From: Lindgomyces ingoldianus
Taxonomy: Eukaryota > Ascomycota > Dothideomycetes > Pleosporales > Lindgomycetaceae
Length of the DNA stretch: 44,063 bases
NCBI RefSeq assembly: GCF_010093535.1
Contig: NW_022985180.1
Location: 816,963 to 861,025 of the forward strand
Direction: 5' to 3'
Numbering within the stretch: the stretch's first letter is position 1; the number at the start of each line of letters is the position of its first letter. The notes beneath the pieces are model-generated. The model made no database searches, was not told the DNA's origin, and saw only the letters and a list, made by a program, of their open reading frames with translations. Position numbers and translations under genes: made by a program. Below are positions 1 to 9,923 of the stretch, piece after piece.

Positions 1-120
1 AATAACTTAAATAACTTAAATAACTTAAATAACTTAAATAACTTAAATAACTTAAATAACTTAAATAACTTAAATAACTTAAATAACTTAAATAAACTAA
101 ATAACTTAAATAAACTAAAT
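1..120. repeat. 9-bp tandem repeat (ATAACTTAA-type)
   Basis: The window opens with about eleven head-to-tail copies of the 9-mer AATAACTTA. They are perfect to about position 100, then degrade into AATAAACTA-type variants up to about 170. The array runs off the left edge, so its true length is unknown. It is pure A/T/C on this strand and lies in RIP-type AT-rich DNA. No coding frame is seen. Confidence 0.9.
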
Positions 121-170
121 AAATAAAATAAATTATATAACTAAAATAAACTAAATAAATAAATTAAATT

Positions 171-720
171 AAATAGTTTTTATTTATAGTTTTACTATAT
201 ACAACTACTAGTAGTACTATTATAACTAGAGACGCTAGTAGTACTTTTATTTTCTAACTCTTCTAACTCTTCTTTATCTTCTAGATTTATTATTTGTTTT
301 TGTTTTCCTTTAGAACTACTAGGTAAAGTATAATTATAATAAAGTTGCTTTTTACTATAAGAATAGAAATAGCAATTATAAAAATATCTACTTACTAAAT
401 ATAGTATAAAATATATATCTTTTTAACATTAATTTTTTTTACTTAAACTAAAATTATAATATAATATAAATAAAGTTAGTAATATTAATAAGTAGAATAA
501 CTTTAGTAAAGTAAATATATATGTTAAGTAGTATTATATAGCGTTATTATATATTATTATTATATATATTATAGTTGTTTAAATTATAGTAATTATTTAG
601 TAACGTTTTTTTAGCTTATATAGTTTTTCTTAAATAAAAAAGCTTTATATATTACTAGAGACGTAAGAATTATTATATACTATTATAATAATTATTACTT
701 TTACAACTTAAAATCTTTTT
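171..720. other. AT-rich DNA without recognisable gene
   Basis: Very AT-rich sequence with stops in all frames. It may be the interior of the hAT-like element whose right end lies at 936, but no matching left terminus (CAGGGTTGCC) is present upstream in the window. Confidence 0.5.
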
Positions 721-936
721 CTATAAAATATCTATTTATAGAAATAGTAATTACTACGTACGTCTAGTAATAGTAATTACTATAGCAATTACTAGGCGCT
801 TCTAGTAATAGTAATTACTATTACTATAAAAATAGTAATTACTATAGCAATTACTAGGCGCTTCTAGTAATAGTAATTACTATTACTAGGTACTTATAGT
901 AATAGTAATTACTATTACTAAAAAGTGGCAACCCTG
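721..936. mobile_element. Right end of a hAT-like element with GTAATTAC subterminal repeats
   Basis: The segment ends in AAAGTGGCAACCCTG (to 936), the reverse complement of the CAGGGTTGCCACTTT terminus of the complete element at 38458-38906. Upstream are repeated palindromic TAGTAATTACTA motifs, including a 62-bp tandem unit (about 769-830 and 831-889) carrying AATTACTAGGCGCTTCTAG. The left terminus is not in the window, so the element is truncated or starts outside. Family assignment rests on the shared terminus and on the 8-bp target duplication of the other copy. Confidence 0.7.
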
Positions 937-1735
937 CTAGAGGATGCAGATGCAGCCTATAGTGTACATTACAGTGCTACCTTTTTAGCAAAAGTGTTAT
1001 TCTGTTAATAGATTTAAGTAACATAATTTACACTTAAATTTTTTATAAATAATAAAGTATAGACCTAACTAGATTTATTTTACTTTACATTCTAGTGTTA
1101 TAGCTTTTTTTTATAATAGACAAAACATATATTTACAGACACTACTATGCTTAAAAGTATGTTATAAAGTGCTTTAGCATTAGTTTTAAAATATTTTTTA
1201 ACTAAATATAGATAAAACATGCATATATATTTTATTAACTATAAGATCTACTTTAATAGTATACTTAATTTTATAGTATTATAACAGCTTTTATTATAAG
1301 CACGTTTTTATATACATAGATAAAGGTAGAGGTGCTTAATATATAAAGTTACTATAGTGTTTCTTTACCTAGATTCTAGCCTACTTATTAAAAGTAATAA
1401 GTATAAAGGTAGAAAGTGTGCTTATTTTTAAAGTAAAAACTATACTTAGAAGCTCTAGCAGTAGCGTAGCTAGTAAAAGAAGTGTAATATTACACTTTAA
1501 ATAGTAAAAACTTAGTATAATAATAGATTTATCTTTTAAAGAGACATTATACTTCTTTAGTTAAAATAAAATACTTTTATAGTAACATAAACTATTAGCT
1601 ATATTAATCTAGTAATTACCTATGTTTGCCTAGGCCTATATATTAGACTTTGTCTAATATCTAGTAGAAGGCTAGTCTAACTTAGTAGTTTTTTAGCTAG
1701 ACTTTTATAAGTAAACACTATTTATGTTACTAGTA
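937..1735. other. AT-rich DNA, left flank of the gypsy insertion
   Basis: No open frame or domain can be read. The last five bases (1731-1735, TAGTA) are the left target duplication of the LTR retrotransposon. The same tract resumes at 9919. Confidence 0.6.
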
Positions 1736-2335
1736 TGTTACAGCCAACAATCAGACTGTAATGACCTAACTGGCTGTCCTACACAGCCTAAACAACGTCG
1801 GATGGAAGACGCTTAGCCCTGCGCTGAGCGAATCACGTGACAGAACGGATGAGGAATGGCTTTAGCTTTTAGACAAAAGCCTAGCAGAATGCATTGTCTA
1901 ATAAGCTTTGCAGGTTTGCAGGCTTGTAGGTTATGCAGGCTAGGTGAGCATGCAAACATGCAAGCATGCAGAGCATGTAAACCCTATGTATATAGTCTTA
2001 ATTACAACTATAGTTAGAAAGTTGTAATTACTATTAAGTCTTTACCTACCTAATAGACTAAGAGGCATTAAAACTTTTATAAAAAGGACATTACTGCCTT
2101 ATATATCTTGCACTATATATACCTCTATTCCTATTCTTACAGATTAGGTTTGCTAGCTCCCTATACAGCTGCTAGGTTAAACCACAACCTGCCTTCTTTA
2201 TCCTATCTACCCTACACTCTGCTTAATAGACTGTACACCTAATCTAGCTAAGTTCTACTCTTTTTTTACTGCTAACATTACCTTAGGCTGTTGTGCTTCT
2301 AAAAATACTATTTTATTAGAGTAAAGATTATAATA
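1736..2335 (+). repeat. 5' LTR of the gypsy chromovirus
   Basis: 600 bp, collinear with 9319-9918. The first ~130 bp keep G/C-rich sequence (for example GATGGAAGACGCTTAGCCCT), while the last ~60 bp are strongly C-to-T/G-to-A mutated, so the terminal TGTAACA seen in the 3' LTR reads TATAATA here. It contains the TATA-like core at 2114-2121. Confidence 0.95.
2114..2121 (+). promoter_or_regulatory. TATA-like core in the 5' LTR
   Basis: TATATATA inside the context TTGCACTATATATACCTC. The same context is at 9697-9704 in the 3' LTR, at the identical LTR offset, and at 19030-19037 in an otherwise diverged LTR. Conservation between families suggests this is the Pol II core promoter; that function is inferred. 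Confidence 0.55.
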
Positions 2336-5300
2336 GTAATTACTACCACCTGCAAAGTATAGCTACTACTACCTTAGACATTAGCATGACAGGTGCTTTA
2401 GCTGCTAGCACTAGCTAGACCCCTACAGCAACTAAAGAAGCATAGAATTAGCAGATACTTTATCTCTAAAATAAGCTTAAACAGCTTAAACAACACTTTT
2501 AGCTATAAGCATAATAAAAACTCTTAAACATTTATTAGCTATAAGCTCTCTAGCTAAAAGTAGCTAACCTTAGAAACATTACTTAAAAAAAACTAGTATT
2601 AAGTTTAAAAAGACTTTACACCTAGCCCCCTCTAAAGCATTTAATAGCTCTGCTAAGAACCTAAAACCTTTTTTTACTAGATGTTACCTTTACATGTAAT
2701 ATAACAAAGGTGCCTTTAAAACAGATAAAGAAATAATTTTATAAATAAGCCTACACTTAGAAGGATTACCTACTATTTTAGCTCTAGCCCTACACTAATA
2801 ACTAAATAAATTATAAGGCTAACAGTAAACTCTTACTACTAGAAATATAAAAAGTCTTTAAAGACCTTAACTTATTTAAAACAGCCCTTACTATAATCTA
2901 TAAGCTAGTTAATAAAGAAAAATAAGAAGTTAATAAAATAAACACTCTTTAATAAAAAAACAGCTTTGTCTAATAATACGCAGCCTGCTTTAGAGAGCTG
3001 CTAGCTATCTGTAGATAGACAGACAAAAAAGCTGTAAAACAAATGTTCTACAAAGAGCTTTTAAACACTATTAAGAATAAATTTACTTACATAGAAAAGC
3101 CTAAGAGCTTTAAGAATTATATTAAAAAAGCACTTACTTATAATAAAAAACACGCTAAACAACATAGTAAAAAAAAAAGGCTAGACAACTTTAAAACCTA
3201 ACTAGTTTTAAAAGAAGAAAGAAACTTTATAGTCTAATAGTAAACTTATAGACCTTAGTTACGCTAAACATACGTGTAGCTTTTTAAAGAAAAAAAGTAG
3301 TACCTTTAAAAGTATAAAGCTACTTTTAAATAAGAAATAAAAGAAATAGCTTAAAAAAAAGGCATACCTTAACTATAAAAAAGTAGGCTACTTCTATTAA
3401 GAATGTCTAGACTCTAAATAACTAAAGAATAAAAATAGCAGGTTAACTATAAAAGCTATGTATGTTAATAAAGGCCTAACACATAAAGAAATACATAATA
3501 GGCTTAATAAATAACTCTGCTAGAGATGTAGAGACAACTACAAATCCTCTAACTATCTAGTAGACTATTAGAAAGTAGAGGTTTAGAACAAAGACAGTAT
3601 CTTTAGGGCTATTAAACAAGCTGCAGTTCTAGAAGAATAGTAGCATCTAACGCAAATAGCTAACTATGTTAAGAACATAAAGAAAAAAAAAGAATAGTAC
3701 TCTTTTAAATAAAGCAGACTAGGAATCCTACTAAAAGAACTTAAATAACAGTTTAAATAAAAAAACTACTAGAAGTGTAAAGAATTTTATAACTATAACC
3801 TCTACAGGATAGGACTTTATAAAGTAATTCTTAACAATAACTATAACACTTATAAAGTTATAAAGAAAATTACTATAGTCTATTATAACATCTTAAATAA
3901 AAAAAAGTAATAAAAATTCTTTAAGAAAATTTTAGTAAAAAAAGAAAGCCTTAACTAGCACTTAACACTCTTATAAACTCTAGCCCTATTAGAGGAATAA
4001 CTAGACACACTACCTCTAGCATTAGTAGTAATAAGAAAAAAGCTAGAGCTATAATAAATTTATAAATACTGTATCCTATGTAGAAGCAAAAGGCACAATG
4101 CCTACTACTGCAAATATAAAGATCACCCCCTACAGATAATCTAAACAAAAGAATACTCTAAATAGGCCTAAGTATAACCTATTCTTATCTATACTAATCT
4201 TAAATAATGTTTATACACATAGTACCTTTATATAAACAAGTACTGCTTTTAACACTAGCTAATAAAGCACTAAGCTAGCTAGTAGCTAATAGGCGCATAA
4301 AAAAGCAAAAAATTTACTAACACCTTAATAAAACTAGCAACAACATGTAAAATGCTAAACTGCTAGCACTGCAGCACAGAACTGCTGCACAAAAAGAAAC
4401 TATAGACTAAGTGTAAGAAGGCTTCTAACTGCGCCTTCTACTACTTTTAGTAGAAAGCTTACTAGCAGAATAATTAGCTTCTACACTACTATAGGGTAGA
4501 AAGCATTAACTACCTAGTAGACAACTATATAGTAAAGAATTACTAATAATTTAAAATCTTAGCTAATAAGGCAGACAAACAAATACATAGCCTTTTAAGT
4601 GTTAAAAAAGATAACTTTAGCATAAATTATAACAAAGTCTACTATAATATAAAAGTCTTAGTAGCAGTAAGATAAAGACTAGAAAAAAGCCTAACAGCTA
4701 ACTACACACTTAAATTCTCTAACAGAATAGTATGTAAAGGCCTTACACTAATTAATAGCAGATGCATGTTCTTAGTAATTAATTCCTACGCTGTTAAAGA
4801 TTATAAGATACTTTACTAAATTAAAAAAAAACTTTTTTAAGTATCTTTAGCTAACGCATTCTTAATAAAATATAGTAGAGGACAGATCTACTTAGAAACT
4901 AAAAAAGTAACTCTAATAACAGACATAATAACTAATTACATGTCCCTAAGCATATTACTACTTAGAGGAAAATACTAAATTATACTAGAATATAACTAGC
5001 TTTGTTAACACAACCCCTAGATAGACTAGCAAACTATAATAGTAGAAGTTAGAGCAGAACGTGCGCAGGCAATGCAACTAATTAAACTGCAGAAATTCCT
5101 CTGCTAAGAACATAAAGCACGCACAGTTTACTAAATAAAAGAGGAATTAGAAGAAGTCTTCTTTAAAAAATTTAAAAAGAAAAGGGATCTAGACTAAGTA
5201 GAAATCTACTAAGTTACAGAAGAACCTAAGAAGAAACTTTTAAAGGAATACTAGGGATACAAGAATATGTTTATAACCTTTAAAAATCTAGAAGAACTAC

Positions 5301-5397
5301 CTCTACATTAGCTTTAAGACTATGTAATTAACTTTAAGCCTAACTCTTAACTAAAGACTTATAAGCTACGCCCTCTTACAACAGCTTAGAAAGAAGC

Positions 5398-5526
5398 TGT
5401 AAGGACGGAGCTCTGTACCACTACGCTAATACAACTAAAAAGGTGCGAATAATTAACCAACAGTTAATTATTGCGTACAGAATAGTATATATACCCGTCG
5501 CACGTAAGCACCATCTCGGCCTTACA
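5398..5526. repeat. Left terminal repeat of the TRIM-like element
   Basis: 129 bp, TGTAAGGACGG... to ...CTCGGCCTTACA, nearly identical to 5826-5954. It is immediately followed by TTATCCCCC, the place where an LTR element carries its primer-binding site. The same CCTTACATTATCCCC junction occurs at 20134-20148. Confidence 0.88.
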
Positions 5527-5825
5527 TTATCCCCCTTCTTAGCAGACGCATGTCCCAGGCGTCACATGACCTACCCGCAGCTCAGAGGCGCCATGCGCAT
5601 GTCTCGGTTACCGGCCAGAGGCTGACCACCTGCGGCCCAGAGGCGCGGGATAAATAACAACGCAACGCTTAGTAGCCCACGCCAGCTAAGCCATATACAC
5701 TAGACCTCCCAGCAGCTACAACGTGGCGCTAGAAGAGGCCGCCTCATGTTTTAGTCTAAAAACTGGCTAAGCTGTCTAAGGTGTGGGTTAAACGCGCAAC
5801 TGTCCTTGTTGTTAGTTAATTATTA

Positions 5826-5978
5826 TATAAGGACAGAGCTCTGTACCACTACGCTAATACAACTAAAAAGGTGCAAATAATTAACTAACAGTTAATTATT
5901 GCGTACAGAATAGTATATATACCCGTCGCACGTAAGCACCATCTCGGCCTTACACGTAAGCGCCATCCTGGCCTTACA
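5826..5978. repeat. Right terminal repeat of the TRIM-like element, with a 24-bp duplication
   Basis: 153 bp: the 129-bp repeat plus one extra copy of its terminal 24-mer. The block starting CGTAAGC and ending GGCCTTACA appears at 5931-5954 and again, with small changes, at 5955-5978. The target duplication follows the second copy, so the longer repeat is part of the element as inserted or arose within it. Confidence 0.85.
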
Positions 5979-8900
5979 GAAGCACTACAAGAATATGTAA
6001 ACTATATGCTAGTAAGAGGCTATATTAGAGAAAGTAAGAGCCTTATAGTGTTAGCAGTAGTCTTTGCAAAAAAGAAAAACAGAAAGGTTAAAGTCTGCTA
6101 AGACTATAGAACTTTTAATAAGAATACTATAAAAGATTAGTTTCTCTTTCCTATTATCTAAAACATTATAAACTAATTAAAAGAAACTACACACTTTACT
6201 AAGTTTAACATCTAGAACAGATTTAATAAAATAAGAATAAAAGAAAAACATAAATAAATAATAGCTTTTAGAACTTTATAGGCTTTTTATAAGCTTTTTA
6301 TTATACTATTTAGACTTACTAACGCCCCTGCAACTTTTTAAAGAGTAATTAACATAGCTTTTAACCTATACTTAGACATCTTTATTTTAGTATATCTAGA
6401 CAACATTTTTATATACATAAAAGAAGACAAACTAGACTATTGCTATAAAGTACAACTAGTGCTAGACAAACTCTAAGAATACAGACTTTACCTACAGTTA
6501 AAAAAATATAAATTTAATGTATAAAAAACAAATTACCTTAGATTTATTATTAATAAAGAAAAAATAAAGATAAACTCTACTAAAGTAGATAAAGTGCTTA
6601 AGTAGCTAACACTAATAATAGTAACAGAAATTAAAGAATTTTTAGGCCTTACTAGCTACATACAAAGAATAATTAAAGACTATTTAAAAATTACACTCCC
6701 CCTTATAGACACTACCTTAAAAGAAAGAGCAACCTAGAAATTCTAATAAACAACAGAAATAAAAAAAGCCTTTTAAAAGCTAAAGCAAATAGTAATAAGC
6801 TACCCTGTTCTTAGAATATACAACTCTACGCTAGAAATAAAAGTGCATACTAATGCTTCTTTAAGAGCTAAAGAAGCTGCACTCTCCTAGAAATAAGAAA
6901 ACAGTTAATAGCATCTAGTAGCCTACTATTTAGCAAAATTTGCACTATTAGAACAAAAGTATACTATCCCTAACAAAAAATTAAAAGCTATAGTTAATGT
7001 ATATAGAAATTAGAAGGTTAAGCTTTAAGGCCTTAGACAGTAGTTTATAATTCTTACTAACTATGCAAACCTTGTTACCTTTCTTACTACAAAAAAACTT
7101 TTACCTATGCATGTATAATAAGTAATAGAACTTGCCTAATTTAATTCTGTTATTAAACATGTAGTAGAGAGTAGTAACTAACAGGCAGACACTCTAAGCA
7201 GACACACTAATTACTTTAAAAAGAATAAAGAGAATTCTAAAGAATTTATAATCTTTAAAGAAACTCTAAAAGGACTAGTTTATAAAAGACTAAACTAAGA
7301 AAAACTACTATATTCTTTTATAATAGTTAAATAAGAATAGAAAAACTTAATAAAAAAATATTATAAAGCCTTTATGTTTAGACACCTAGGAATTAGATTA
7401 CTATAGAAGAAAATTAAAAATGCTATACCTTAAGAAGTACCCTAATTAAAACACCTATGTACTAAAGTCCTACAGGAATGTAACATCTATAATAAAAACA
7501 ATCCCTAACGCTATAAACTCTATAGACCACTTTAACTAATTACAGCGCTAGGTTAACTATAGACTATAATAACTATAGATTTTATTACTAGGCTACTACT
7601 ATTACAAGAACCTAGCATAGAAAGACTATGCAACATAATTACATAAGTTATTAACAAAACTACTAAATTTATTTACTTATAGCTATTAGAAAAAAGCATT
7701 ATAGCTAAAAATTTATGTTTAAACTAAAAAAGAATGTCTTAGCTACTTATAGCTACCTAGAAATTATTATCTTAGATAAGGATAAACTATTTACTAGCAA
7801 ATTTTAGGCAGCTGTAGTTAAGCATCTAAAAATTAACTATAAGCTCTCTACTATCTACTACCTGCAAACAGACAGACAGACAGAAAGAGTAAATGCAGAA
7901 GTAGAAAAATATCTATGTAAGTATGTGTTGTATAAATAAACAGATTAGGCAGAATAGCTACTAATAGCATAATTTGCTATTAACACTACAGAATTAGCTA
8001 TAACTAAAGAAACCCTGTACAAAGCTAATTTTAGATACTCTTTATAATATAAGCTTTATAGCTTGTAACTAACTAACTCTCTAGAAACTATAAACTACAT
8101 AACTAAACTTCTAAAGCTGCATTAGAAACTTACTAGAGAAGCGCACTTAGCTTAAAAAGCTATAGAAAAGGTAGTAAATTAAAAAAAAAACTAACACTAG
8201 AAATACACCTTAATAATTACATGTATTTAGACATAAAAAATCTTAAAACTCTAAGACCCTCTAAAAAGTTAGCTAAGAAACACATAAAACTATACTAAGT
8301 TATATAAACACACCTTAGCATCTGTAAACTTAAATTACTAAAGGAAATATAAATACATCTTTAGTTTTATATCTCTAAGCTTAAACTTGTGCTTAAGACT
8401 ATTCTACTTATAACTACTAAATAAAAAGAGAAAGAAAAGAAGTATAAAGTAGAATAGATTTAGACTATAAAGGAAATAAGTACCTAGTAAAATAAAAAGA
8501 ATAGCCTACTAGTAAAAACACTTAGAAACTTATTAAAAACCTGTTAAACACTCTTTAGGCCTTTTATAAATACTTAGAGTCTCTTCTAAATAAAACTATC
8601 CTAGAGAAAGTTCCCTAGACTAAAAAACACTATTATTAGTTAAAACTACAGCAGCATTAGCTAGCTGCAATATAGGAAGTCTGCAACCTTTTAATATAGG
8701 TTAAGAAGAAGAAAGACTAGCTGCTTCTACCTTAAGCGCTTTAAGCTTATTTAGTAATAAAAGGTCTTTTTTTAGATACTTTACTCTTTAATTTACTAAG
8801 AGATCTAATTATTACTGCGCTCTCTTTTAATAAGTAATAAAGGACTAAAGGCGCGTAAGGGAATCTCTTTACTTTCTTAAAAACTTTTTTTTATCTTTAC

Positions 8901-9302
8901 CTTCTTTTTCTTTTTACGCATCTTATTTGTTTAAATTGCCTCTAACTCTGCTAACAGCTTTTTGCACTCTTGTTCTAAATAATTTTAGGCTATGTTAGAC
9001 ATAAAAGCATTGCAACAACTACCCTTCTGTACACACTCTACACACTTGTCTAATAATAAGGACATTATGTAAGAGGACCTACTTAAATAATAAGCACTAC
9101 AGGAACGCATCTTTGTATAACAAAAAGGATTAAGGCAAGTAATAGTGCAAAGACAATAGGTAATAGCAGAAGAATAAGAAACTTAATAAGGCATAGTTAA
9201 AAAAGTTTAACATTAGGCTAGCCTTTAAAAAGAGGAACGCACTACTTAAAAAGAAAATCTAACGCTTGTAATAAGAAAAATGTAACAGCAAGAACGCTAA
9301 CT

Positions 9303-9318
9303 AGGAGGGAAGCTAGCG
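9303..9318 (+). other. Polypurine tract next to the 3' LTR
   Basis: AGGAGGGAAG lies 6 bp before the 3' LTR start (9319), where LTR retrotransposons have the plus-strand primer. It is one of the few G-rich stretches kept in this part of the element. Confidence 0.6.
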
Positions 9319-9918
9319 TGTTATAGCTAATAATTAGACTGTAATAACCTAACTAGCTGTCCTACACAGCCTAAACAACATTAAATAGAAGACGCTTAGC
9401 CCTACACTAAGCAAATTATATAATAGGACAGATAAGAAATAGCTTTAGCTTTTAGATAAAAGCCTAGCAGAATGCATTGTCTAATAAGCTTTGCAAGTTT
9501 GCAGGCTTGCAGGTTATGTAGGCTAGGTAAGCATGCAAACATGTAAGCATGCAGAGCATGTAAACTCTATGTATATAGTCTTAATTATAACTATAGTTAG
9601 AAAGTTATAATTACTATTTAGTCTTTACCTACTTAATAGACTAAAAGGCATTAAAACCTTTATAAAAAGGACATTGCTGCCTTGTATATCTTGCACTATA
9701 TATACCTCTATTCCTATCCTTATAGATTAGGTTTGCTAGCTCTCTATACAGCTGCTAGGTTAAACTACAACCTGCCTTCTTTATCCTATCTACCCTACAC
9801 TCTGCTTAACAGACTGTACACCTAATCTAGCTAAGTTCTACCCCCTTTTTACTGCTAACATCACCTTAGGCCGTCGTGCTCCTGAAAATACCATTTCATC
9901 GGAGCAAGGATTGTAACA
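9319..9918 (+). repeat. 3' LTR of the gypsy chromovirus
   Basis: 600 bp. Its inner (5') end is C-to-T/G-to-A mutated relative to the 5' LTR, while its outer end (about 9860-9918) keeps C/G-rich sequence such as GGCCGTCGTGCTCC and the intact terminus TGTAACA. A TATA-like core sits at 9697-9704. TAGTA follows at 9919-9923. Confidence 0.95.
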
Positions 9919-9923
9919 TAGTA

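Larger units (their letters stand above)
5398..5978. mobile_element. TRIM-like element nested in the gypsy RT region
   Basis: A 581-bp insertion flanked by GAAGC on both sides (5393-5397 and 5979-5983), a 5-bp target duplication. It has direct terminal repeats that start TGTAAGG (TATAAGG in the right copy) and end CCTTACA (5398-5526, 5826-5978), the architecture of a miniature LTR retrotransposon (TRIM). About 300 bp lie between them, with no retroviral domains. Removing the insertion and one GAAGC joins the host RT frame exactly (...KEALQEYVNYM...), which proves the nesting. Base composition is far more balanced than the host, so the insertion probably post-dates most RIP of the gypsy copy. 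The short frame 5443-5625 inside it is not taken as a gene. Confidence 0.88.
2336..9303 (+). pseudogene. Degenerate gag-pol of the gypsy chromovirus
   Basis: Translation with stops read through gives the order gag (about 2400-3700, with a remnant zinc-knuckle-like stretch near 3370-3410 whose cysteines are mostly lost), a protease/linker region (4500-5300), RT (about 5300-6500, interrupted by 5398-5978), RNase H (about 6770-7210), integrase (about 7330-8100) and chromodomain (about 8440-8570). Motifs seen: AKKKNRKVKVC then DYRTFNK in RT, VYLDNIFIY for the catalytic YLDD box (second Asp now Asn, GAC to AAC), TIDFITRLL and QTDRQTERVNAEVEKYL in integrase, and KGNKYLVK in the chromodomain. Dozens of TAA/TAG stops fall where relatives have Gln. 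No intact protein is possible. Confidence 0.9.
1736..9918 (+). mobile_element. Complete but RIP-degraded Ty3/gypsy chromovirus, 8.2 kb
   Basis: Two 600-bp LTRs (1736-2335, 9319-9918) bound the element, and both flanks carry TAGTA (1731-1735, 9919-9923), a 5-bp target duplication. Each LTR begins TGTTA; the 3' copy ends TAACA, and the 5' copy ends in a C-to-T version. The interior, read in one continuous + frame once Gln-derived stops are ignored, shows gag, reverse transcriptase, RNase H, integrase and chromodomain in the Ty3/gypsy order. A polypurine stretch (about 9304-9312) precedes the 3' LTR. It carries the TRIM-like insertion 5398-5978; without it the element would be about 7.6 kb, a usual chromovirus size. 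Nearly every stop is TAA/TAG where the family has Gln, so the copy is dead and was inactivated by RIP-type mutation. Confidence 0.95.

Noticed and set aside
721..936. Regular repeats with spacers that resemble a CRISPR array
   Set aside because: The repeats are palindromic subterminal motifs of a transposon, the spacers are also repeated, and the genome is eukaryotic.
3951..4148. 65-codon - frame in the gypsy interior
   Set aside because: Antisense to the recognisable gag-pol frame; a by-product of AT-rich sequence.
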